Assembly: GCA_005799205.1 (NCBI GenBank)
Contig: SYHM01000021.1
Span: 1 to 8,271 of the forward strand
Direction: 5' to 3'
DNA: 8,271 bases
Source: Planctomycetia bacterium
GTDB lineage: Bacteria > Planctomycetota > Phycisphaerae > Phycisphaerales > SM1A02
In this document: positions 1 through 7,400 of the stretch, piece after piece
How the letters are laid out: each line of letters opens with the position of its first letter
How positions within the stretch are numbered: the first letter of the stretch is position 1
Position numbers and translations under genes: made by a program
Notes under the pieces: model-generated
The model's database searches: none
What the model saw: only the letters and a program-made list of their open reading frames with translations
Told to the model about the DNA's origin: nothing

Positions 1-2
1 CG

Positions 3-1559
3 CTCTGGAATGAGGCGCGCATTCGCATTGCGCTCGATGCGCTGGCAGTGGATGATTCGGACCGTACTGCGATGGTCGAGTTCGCGCGCGCGTGGCGCGC
101 GAGGTGGCTTCGCCTCGTCTCAGAGCGACAAACTGCAGCCGACGCCGATCTGGATCAGCACTTTTGGCGCCCGAGCATCTTTGGCCGACTCCTGATTGAG
201 GACCCCGCGCTGTGGGCACCGATAGACGGGAGAACCCCACAGGAACAGGCGTTATGCGAGCGCGTGCGCACACGGGTCGGCCAATCAGCGTTCGATGGGG
301 CAGAGACGATGAGCGCATCATGGTGGACGCGGAGCGTGGCGATCCCCACGCGACTTCGCGATCGCGCCGGAGCGCGAATCAGTGAGTCGCAGTTCTATGG
401 CGGGTCACAAGAGTGGAGCGCGCGACAGCGCTTCGCGGTTGCGACGATGCTCGATTCGGCGATCCTGCAGTCGAGCATCGAGCGTGCGTGTGGTGCGGAC
501 AGCGACGCAGCGACCGTGAGCAAGCGTGCGTGGCAACAGCACCGCGCGCGCTGGGAGACCGAAGTTGAAGCGCGGCTTGATCGTGTTCGACTCGAGGTTG
601 CAAATGGTCGCAGCTTGAGCATGAGATCACCCGAGTGGGAGGCGTGTGTGCAACGCATCCTCGTCCTGCGCGATAGCGCCTTTCGCGCAGCGGAGGAGAT
701 CGATGAGCAGGCATTCGTGATGATTCAAGCGGCGGTGCAGCGTGGCGATCTTGGCTTAGCCAACCCAAGTGCCTTGTGCAAAGACACGATCGCGCTTGAA
801 CGATTCTCGCGATTCCTCGAACGGGAGAGCGCGGCAGCCGATGGTGGTCTCCTGAGCAATGGCGTCGACGATGTTCCGCGCTGGGTCGAATTGGTGCGAT
901 CTGCGCCGGTGAGCGATGAACACCGCGTGTTGCTCGAGCAGGCGCTCTTGCGTGGGATCGGGCCGTATGCGCGTGCCCTTGTTGCGCTGCGCGTCGCACA
1001 ATTCAATATTGCGAGTGCGACGAGTGGAGCGTTCACGAATCTCGCCCGTCCCGAATCGCGCGCAGCTGTTCAACGACTCACGCAACCGCACGACGAGATG
1101 GTGAGAGCAACCCGCGACCTCATCGAGTTGCTCCTGACCGCCACTGGGGATGAGCGAAGAGCCTTCGAACAGCAGCTCCTGCGGGAACTCTGTCCTGGTG
1201 CGTTCGTTGTTGACTCCCATGTCGGTGAATTGAAGGTGCGTGCGCATGCGAGCGCCACCGACGAAGCCCAGCGAGATGAAGTGAATGCAGCCATTGAGCG
1301 TCACGACATCGCACTTGAGGGGCTGTTTCATCGAATGGCGTGCGAACGACTGCGGTCACGGTTTCCATACGAGTTCTGGAGCGCCACCGCGACACGCTCA
1401 GGCAGGCCAACCCGCGAGCAGTTGGAGCGCGAGCGGGCTGAGTTGCGGGCTGCACTCGAAACAACACTCGAAGAAGTCCTCGGGGAGCAAGTGTTCGGGC
1501 GCATCGCACCGCGTGATGCGATCGATCAGTTTCTGGACGCGGTGCCTCAAGTGCAGTGA
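3..1559 (+). CDS. Hypothetical helical protein, 5'-truncated by window edge
   Basis: The frame is open from the first complete codon (position 3) to a TGA at 1557-1559, giving 518 residues in the window. A GTG at 48 could serve as a start, but the 15 codons before it read as ordinary coding sequence with no stop, so I treat the gene as beginning left of the window. I do not recognise a family. The product is rich in Arg, Ala and Glu, looks almost entirely alpha-helical, and has recurring Trp-Arg patches such as ARAWRARW and KRAWQQHRARW. A strongly charged stretch near residues 469-494 (PTREQLERER onward) could form a coiled coil. There are few Cys, no metal-binding motif and no long hydrophobic segment. 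A signal peptide cannot be judged because the N-terminus is missing. The gene converges on the operon and its last 13 bases overlap the end of the chaperone gene, so a shared function is not implied. Confidence 0.75.
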   Translation, partial: LWNEARIRIALDALAVDDSDRTAMVEFARAWRARWLRLVSERQTAADADLDQHFWRPSIFGRLLIEDPALWAPIDGRTPQEQALCERVRTRVGQSAFDGAETMSASWWTRSVAIPTRLRDRAGARISESQFYGGSQEWSARQRFAVATMLDSAILQSSIERACGADSDAATVSKRAWQQHRARWETEVEARLDRVRLEVANGRSLSMRSPEWEACVQRILVLRDSAFRAAEEIDEQAFVMIQAAVQRGDLGLANPSALCKDTIALERFSRFLERESAAADGGLLSNGVDDVPRWVELVRSAPVSDEHRVLLEQALLRGIGPYARALVALRVAQFNIASATSGAFTNLARPESRAAVQRLTQPHDEMVRATRDLIELLLTATGDERRAFEQQLLRELCPGAFVVDSHVGELKVRAHASATDEAQRDEVNAAIERHDIALEGLFHRMACERLRSRFPYEFWSATATRSGRPTREQLERERAELRAALETTLEEVLGEQVFGRIAPRDAIDQFLDAVPQVQ

Positions 1560-2242
1560 GGAACACCGAGAGGCGGCGAGTGCCCAGCCGCCGATGTCGT
1601 GAGCGGCACGAGGGCATCGTTCTGCGAGGCTCCGCATGGACTCGATCCTTCGCCTAGACACTCATAGGGCGACTCGCCCGAGGCGTTGAAATCTTCGGGC
1701 ATCGTTTCAAGTCCGAGCTGATCAAACGGAGCGAGTCCGTACCGCGCGGCGTCGATGTTCCACAACTGTTCAACGAGGTCAACGCACCGGTGCAGCTCGT
1801 CGAGCAAGGTGCACGATTTGAGGTGAGCGCAGAACGGACCGATCCAATCAGCAACATGATCACCGAGGAAGTTCACATACGCTTCGAGGGCGATGTCGGC
1901 GGCACGGTCATCGTTGCGCTGCACTGCCTGCGCCTCCATCACCCGAAGCACCGCAAGAAACTCGAGCTCTGCCGCGAGATGGTCGGGCCGCACGCCGTGC
2001 TCAGGGGTCGCTAGGAATCCAAACGCCTTGTAAAAGCCGGCGATATCACCGAGGATTGCTCCCTTGTCTCGCCTGACCCACGCAGCTTCATACGGGGGAC
2101 AGACTCCCGGAATCTCAAAGAGCCGCGTGCGCTCGGCGCGCGCATCTTCGCGTCCATCCTCGTCTGGACTCAAGAGTTGCACGCACTCCAAGAGACGATC
2201 GGACTGCGCGAGTGCTGCATCGAGGCGCGATTGCCCACTCAC
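1547..2242 (-). CDS. TorD/NarJ-family molybdoenzyme maturation chaperone (delta subunit)
   Basis: This 231-residue cytoplasmic chaperone probably binds the unfolded alpha subunit, helps insert the molybdenum cofactor and delays Tat export until folding is complete; it is not expected in the final enzyme. The family match rests on the core pattern PPYE (residues 49-52), then DIAGFYKAFGF (66-76) and RPDHLAAELEFLAVL (85-99), followed by more helices to about residue 170. Length is normal for the family. The start is a GTG at 2240-2242 whose last two bases lie in the gamma TGA (GTGA overlap), with GAGG seven bases upstream inside the gamma gene; no ATG exists before residue 181. This implies translational coupling to gamma. 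The last 45 or so residues, rich in Ser, Pro, Gly and Cys (ending VPHCT), look disordered and unlike the family core. Its end overlaps the convergent plus-strand gene by 13 bases. The family is secure; the partner is inferred from the operon. Confidence 0.88.
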   Translation of the reverse strand: MSGQSRLDAALAQSDRLLECVQLLSPDEDGREDARAERTRLFEIPGVCPPYEAAWVRRDKGAILGDIAGFYKAFGFLATPEHGVRPDHLAAELEFLAVLRVMEAQAVQRNDDRAADIALEAYVNFLGDHVADWIGPFCAHLKSCTLLDELHRCVDLVEQLWNIDAARYGLAPFDQLGLETMPEDFNASGESPYECLGEGSSPCGASQNDALVPLTTSAAGHSPPLGVPHCT

Positions 2243-3294
2243 TTCTGCACCTCGAAGACAACCCACAGCGAGTGCTGCTTTCGCGCGCCAACATTGTCGG
2301 CGGCGCCATCCCATACGGCGAACCCAACTGTGTCTCGCGTTCCTGGGGTGAACTGAAAATCGTCGGGATCAATCGTCTCCATTGGACGTAGAAAGACAAC
2401 CGACCACTCGCCATTCTGCCATGTCCCGCGCGCAACGGTGACCGAATCAGACTGGTGAGTGAGCGATCCAAAACCTTCAGCCGTCAGCTCTTCAGCGCTC
2501 ACAGCGCGCTCGATGTTCGACATCGGGTTTCCTGCTTTGTAGGCGATGAACCAATCGCGGCTTTCGGGGCGACTAAACGCGTCGGGAACGCGATACGGAA
2601 ACGGACCGCTCGCGAACCAATACAGATCGGTCCAATAGTTGGGGTAGAGGTCTTCAACATCCTGAAAGTGCACATCGAGGTCCTGCTGCCAGAGCGCCTT
2701 CCAATGAAGGATCTGCACTGGAAAGCCGGTTGCTCCCATCGTGTAGGCGGCGTTGGACTTGAGCGGCAGTTGAACTGCGACAGCATCTGAGAATCGCGCA
2801 GCATCGACGAGGCGATTGGGGGTCACATCCTTCCACGCAACGCGCCACGCGATCTGCCTGCCGTTGGTGAGCCCTTGGACGCGCACCTGGCTGACTGAGA
2901 CCTTGTCAGCCATTGGAACTGCCTGATTCTGTGCTTGAAGGGCCACGGTTGTGACTGGTGCCTGCACCCAGATCGTGTTTGCTGGATCGAGTACCAGAGG
3001 AGCGTCGACCCACTTCACGAGAATCTCTCCCTCAGTTGCGGTGGCGGGTTTTCGCGTAAGCGATTGTCCTGCGCCCGCAGCTTCGGCCTCAGCGAGTGCA
3101 GCGAGGCGTTGGTCAAGCACACGAATCTGTGTGCTCAGCTCATCCAACTGTGGATTCTTCGGCGGTGCTTCGACTGCAGTGGCTGTATGTGTCGATCGGG
3201 ATGGATTGCCGAACTTGATCGCTCCCCAGGCAATAAAGCCAATGCACAGGGTGCTGCCTGCAATGAGAGCGACGATGAACTTGTGGTCGTTCAC
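2239..3294 (-). CDS. Heme-b gamma subunit of type II DMSO-reductase-family enzyme (ethylbenzene dehydrogenase gamma / NxrC-like)
   Basis: This 351-residue protein is the likely electron-transfer subunit, passing electrons between the beta Fe-S chain and an external carrier through one heme b. The C-terminal two thirds (about 90-351) match the EbdC/NxrC/SerC beta-sandwich: KWVDAPLVLDP near 94, WRVAWKD at 150, MGATGFPVQILHWKALW (186-202), YKAGNPMSN (252-260) and a final strand HSLWVVFEV. By analogy with EbdC (Met/Lys heme ligation) candidate ligands are Met186 and Lys253; this is inference. The only Cys is Cys17, so no c-type heme motif is present. Residues 6-27 form one hydrophobic segment without a clear cleavage site, followed by a polar linker and a heptad repeat at 50-67, so the protein may stay membrane-anchored. 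The GTG start at 3292-3294 is chosen because AGGA lies seven bases upstream, overlapping the beta stop, and the hydrophobic N-terminus begins right after it. The open frame continues upstream into the beta gene, where it has no meaning. Confidence 0.87.
   Translation of the reverse strand: MNDHKFIVALIAGSTLCIGFIAWGAIKFGNPSRSTHTATAVEAPPKNPQLDELSTQIRVLDQRLAALAEAEAAGAGQSLTRKPATATEGEILVKWVDAPLVLDPANTIWVQAPVTTVALQAQNQAVPMADKVSVSQVRVQGLTNGRQIAWRVAWKDVTPNRLVDAARFSDAVAVQLPLKSNAAYTMGATGFPVQILHWKALWQQDLDVHFQDVEDLYPNYWTDLYWFASGPFPYRVPDAFSRPESRDWFIAYKAGNPMSNIERAVSAEELTAEGFGSLTHQSDSVTVARGTWQNGEWSVVFLRPMETIDPDDFQFTPGTRDTVGFAVWDGAADNVGARKQHSLWVVFEVQK
2248..2253 (-). promoter_or_regulatory. Ribosome binding site of chaperone gene inside gamma 3' end
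   Basis: GAGGTG on the minus strand encodes Glu-Val near the gamma C-terminus and sits just before the chaperone GTG at 2240-2242. With the GTGA stop/start overlap it supports translational coupling. Confidence 0.65.
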
Positions 3295-3301
3295 GGGGGA
3301 T

Positions 3302-3305
3302 TCCT
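3302..3305 (-). promoter_or_regulatory. Ribosome binding site of gamma gene overlapping beta stop
   Basis: On the minus strand TGAGGA contains the beta stop TGA (3307-3305) and the AGGA (3305-3302) seven bases before the gamma GTG. The overlap supports the GTG start and suggests that ribosomes ending beta reinitiate on gamma. Confidence 0.65.
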
Positions 3306-4438
3306 CAGGTGGTGTTGAGTCGGTGGGCGCCAAGCGCTTGGTCAAACGCTGGCCGGATGTATGAAGGTTCGGTGAATGGAACGCGCGCGACCTCGGTTCC
3401 TGTGAGGTCCCACCCAACCGCTTCGTTTCCTTCGACGGCGAAGCGGTCGATGATTCGGTTGCTCGCTCCAAAAAGCAGGAGGGCACCGAGCAGTGTGCGG
3501 TTTTCGGGAGCGTTGATCGCGCGATAGAGTTCCTTCGCCGCTTCAACCCCAGGTCCGAAGACCTGATCGAGGAATCCATCTGGCACATGGACCGGAGGCA
3601 CATAAAACACATTGGGACCGGTGCCGAACTGTGGGTAGAGCGGCAGTGCGAGCTTTCGAATCCGAGTGATGTAATCGAGGGGGTTGTCTTCGCGAGGAGC
3701 GCCTTGCGTCGTGCGGAACCCGTGCATGCGGATCTTGCCGATGCAGCTTTCGACGCACAGGGCGACCTCGCCTTGCTCGACGCGCGGGTAGCAACCAATG
3801 CACTTCTCGCTCGCGCGCGCGATCGTGTTGAAGAAGACCTTCTTGTATGGACAAGCCTTCACGCACTCGCGATAGCCGCGGCAGCGTTCCTGATCGACCA
3901 GCACGATTCCATCCTCATCTCGCTTGTAGACGGCCTTGCGCGGGCACGCCGCAACGCATGCAGGATTGTCGCAGTGGTTGCAAATGCGCGCGAGGTAGAA
4001 CATCCAGTGCGGGTGAGTCGGTCCAAAGGTCTCGCCACGCTCGACGGGTCCAGAGAGATCGTCTTCACCAATGTTGGGTGATGTGTAGTCCTCAAAAGTT
4101 GGCCGCCAACCATGTGGTGGCTTCCGAGGACCATCGGTCTCGAAGATCGTGAGGCTGACGAGACTGTCCTGTTTCCACTTCGCCGGCCCGATCCCTTCGA
4201 GCAATCTGCTATCCCAAGCGAGGGGATATCCGCCATAGGGCTTCGACTCAACATTGTTAAAGAAGGTCGTCTCCTGCCCCTTACCGCTTGTCCATGCGGT
4301 CTTGCATGCGACGGTGCAGGTTTGACAGGCGATGCACTTGTTGACATCAAAGACGTAGGCAACCTGCCGCTGCGGCGGCGCGGCCTCGTATGGGTATTCG
4401 ATCGGGCGATTGATCTGCCAGTTCGGTCGTGTGGGCAT
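3305..4438 (-). CDS. Iron-sulfur beta subunit of NXR-like molybdoenzyme (NarH/NxrB family)
   Basis: This 377-residue subunit should carry four Fe-S clusters linking the alpha active site with the gamma heme. Four Cys groups are visible: C35-x2-C38-x2-C41-x3-C45; C153-x2-C156-x4-C161-x3-C165; C186-x2-Y189-x2-C192-x3-C196; and C213-x2-C216-x11-C228-x3-C232. The third group, CRGYRECVKACPYKK, is very close to the pattern I know from NxrB and related type II beta subunits. Tyr replaces one Cys, the position held by Trp in NarH, so one cluster is expected to be [3Fe-4S]. There is no signal peptide, as usual for subunits exported together with a Tat-bearing alpha partner. The ATG at 4436-4438 is the only reasonable start because an in-frame TGA lies at 4448-4450; the ribosome site is weak. 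It follows alpha by 40 bases and precedes gamma by 10. Family is certain; NxrB rather than another type II beta subunit is likely but unproven. Confidence 0.93.
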   Translation of the reverse strand: MPTRPNWQINRPIEYPYEAAPPQRQVAYVFDVNKCIACQTCTVACKTAWTSGKGQETTFFNNVESKPYGGYPLAWDSRLLEGIGPAKWKQDSLVSLTIFETDGPRKPPHGWRPTFEDYTSPNIGEDDLSGPVERGETFGPTHPHWMFYLARICNHCDNPACVAACPRKAVYKRDEDGIVLVDQERCRGYRECVKACPYKKVFFNTIARASEKCIGCYPRVEQGEVALCVESCIGKIRMHGFRTTQGAPREDNPLDYITRIRKLALPLYPQFGTGPNVFYVPPVHVPDGFLDQVFGPGVEAAKELYRAINAPENRTLLGALLLFGASNRIIDRFAVEGNEAVGWDLTGTEVARVPFTEPSYIRPAFDQALGAHRLNTT

Positions 4439-4478
4439 GGGTGGGTCTCAGGTCGTGCGGACGAAGTGTGGTGGTGGC

Positions 4479-7400
4479 TCAAGCGTTGCGGTCGAAGAAG
4501 GCGCCGTCGAGATACTTGCGCAAGGTCGGGTTCTCGTAGGTGGGCCGAAGTCCCAGTTGTGCGGGCAACCAGAGAGGAGCGCCATCGATCCCGCCAGGCT
4601 CTGCGCGCGTGATTCGAACGATCGCCTCGCGTGGGGCTCCTGTTGGACAGTGGACATCGGGGACGAATCCCTTCGCCATCTCCTGCCCGAAGAGAGTCTT
4701 CACATTGAGCGTGTCCGTCATCCACGTCGGCTTGAGCCATCCTCGCGTGCAGGACTGCTGGCTCCCAGTTCGAAAAAGCGCTTGGTACTTCGTGTCGGGG
4801 TTCTTCGCGAGACCCGTCGGGTTCACCTCGGCGCCGCGCACAGAGCCATGGGTCGCCCCGTAGGTGTTGTGCCACATGCGGGTGATACCGGTCGGAGTGC
4901 CTGGGTAGTAGCGCGCGCGCGCGAGGAGTCTCGCAACCTTGTACCACTCAGGGTTCTTCTGCCAGCCGCGGAAGGGTCGATCGTGCGGATCAGCATCGAT
5001 CCAGACGTAGTCGCCGTCCTCGATTTTTAGTTTCTTGGCGTCGATGGGACTGATGTCCACATACATCTCACTCACGAAGGGCACACGCTTGTCGCGGCGC
5101 AGCATGTCGCCGAAGGGACCGAACCAGACCGCGATGATGTCTGTGTCGACCGGCGTCGTGTGTGCGCCGTGCCGGTACTTGGGAGTGTGGAAGATGAGGT
5201 CGTAGCCATCCTTGATGAGTGGATGGGCCGTCGCGAGCAGTTCGTCAACCGTGCGGGTGACGTTGCGCGCTTGCCGCAAGTCGGCTGCTTCGTCATGTTC
5301 GTCGAACTTGTAGTCGCGTGGCAACTTTGGACGAAGCAACTCATGCTGTTTCGCCACGATGACATTGGGCTCAAAGAAGGTCGAGTCGATTGGCTCGCGG
5401 TGCAGCACGAGGTTTTCACCAGCATCGCGAAACTCAACCTCGTCGCGGTAAAACTCCATGCGACCAGATCGGGTGTACCAGGGCTTTCCTTCTGTGCCTT
5501 GTTCCCATCCACCCACCTTGGGATACGTGCGCGTCATCACGATGGACGGGATTCCCTGCTTTGCCTTCGCCTCGAGGTCTTCGATCTGATAGCCACGTGT
5601 CGCATTTGAAATGTTGAGCACGCGCTGGATGTAAGGACGGGCGCAATCCTCGCGATTGACGAACTTCCAGAACGCTTCGTGGCGGTCATCGTTGGTGAGC
5701 ACGCCGAGCGCCTTCGAGATGCCCGCGGCCACTTCGAGATCGCTGCGCGTGTCGTGGATGCGAGGCAGCGGTGTTGCCGGAAAGGTGTAGAGAAATGGAT
5801 TGGTGACACTGATCGTCATGTCTGGGTACTTCAACTCTGCCCAGCTATCGACAGGGAAGACAATGTCGGCGTATTCGCAACTTGCGGTCCACCACCAGTC
5901 ACTCACCGCGACAAACTCGACGCGCTTGAGCACGTTGACCACTGTGTCGTAGTGACCCTTCGCGTTGCCAATGAGCGAGTTGCTGTTCGAGACAACGATC
6001 GACTTCGTCGGGGTCGGCATGTGCGTCGATCCTGTGAGGACCGCATCGCCCGCACGCAAGATGGTGTCTCCGTGATTGAAGTAGTGCACGCTCTCAGCCT
6101 TCCAACGCATCTTCGTGCGCACCTGCTTCGATGGATCGAGTTCAGGATCGAATGGATCTTCAGCTGTCCACTGCGTGATGCCGTTGTAGAGCGATGCGCG
6201 GTAGTTGCCTGCATACGACCCAACGTTGCCGCCGATCTTGCCGACATTCTGCGTGAGCGCGGCAACGAGGAAGACGGCACGATCCTTGAGATCGCTGTTG
6301 AAAAACTGATTCGGTCCCATTCCAAGTGCGAACAGGGTCTTGCCGGCGTTGGCGGCGATCTCTCTCGCAGTTGTTTCGATGAATGCGATCGGAGCCCACG
6401 TGATCTTTTCAACATCGGCCGGCGTGTATGAACCGTCGAGCAGTTCGCGAGTCGCGTCAAGCACTGTGCGACAGCGCACACGCGAGCCGTCTGCGAGCGT
6501 CACTTCGTAGGAACCCTCGAGCGCAGGATTGATGCCGGTGTCAGCGAACGCATTGCCGCACTGATCACGCGTCACAACGACAGGAGCGCGCTTCGTCTCA
6601 TCCCACACAACAAAGTCGCCCCATTCCTCACGCCGCTCGGCACTCACGATCGGCCCAGACTGCTGGTATGGAGGAGGAAGATTGTCGCCCTTCGCTGCAA
6701 CTGTGATGTTGTTAGTCAGAGTCGCGTTGACATGGTTCTTGAAGACCTCGTTCGCGCGCAAAATCGTGCCGGTGTCTGTTCGAATGAGAAAGGGAAGGTC
6801 GGTTGTCGCCTTCACATGAGCGGCGTCGAAGAGCCGTTCCTTGAGAATCACTTGAGCAAATCCAAGTGCGAGTGCTGGAGTCGTGCCAGGACGCACGACG
6901 ACTCCCGCATCCGCCTTGTTCATCGTGGCGCTGTACTCCGTGGCGATCACAACGACTTTGGTGCCCTTAAGTCTCGCCTCGGTGAGCCAGTGCGAGTCTG
7001 GCATTTTGGTGGTGATCCAGTTCATTCCCCACGCGATCACGAGGCCAGCGTGCTCGACGCAGCACAAATCGAAATCGACGGTCTGCTGACCAGTCACCAT
7101 TGGATGCCCCGGCGGAAGGTCGGTGTGCCAACTGTAATTGTCCCAGCCGCGCGCTCCGACAGAACCCTCGGCTCCCTTGCCGCGCAACTTGTCATCGACG
7201 AGCGCCATCGCATTCGCGAGGCGGTACTGCGCAAAGATGCGCGTCATTCCGAGGGCTGGCATGCCGCCGCGAAACTTCAGTGTCTGCATGCCAACACCTT
7301 TGGTGGCGTCGACCATGAGCGGATCGAATCCCTGCGCGAGCAACCGCTGCTTGCCCTCATCACCGGTGTAGGACTTCGCGATCTCGTGCAGAGCGTGCGC

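Noticed and set aside
1500..1520. Hairpin CGCATC/GATGCG just after the chaperone stop as operon terminator
   Set aside because: It has no T-tract on the minus strand and sits inside the plus-strand coding sequence, so it is likely incidental.
1572..1592. Hairpin GGCGGC/GCCGCC just after the plus-strand gene as a terminator
   Set aside because: The stem is only six pairs with a nine-base loop, has no T-run after it, and lies within the chaperone coding sequence.
4911..4922. Alternating GC run (GCGCGCGCGCG) as possible repeat or Z-DNA element
   Set aside because: It encodes the Ala-Arg-Ala-Arg segment of alpha (residues 1016-1019) and needs no other explanation.
3859..4947. Long minus-strand open frame of 362 codons
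   Set aside because: It overlaps the alpha and beta genes in another frame and its Arg/Ser/Pro/His-rich translation has no domain signal; it is a shadow typical of GC-rich DNA.
5679..6431. Plus-strand open frame of 250 codons inside the alpha gene
   Set aside because: It lies antisense to well-conserved molybdoenzyme sequence, has no recognisable motif, and is explained by codon bias of the real gene.
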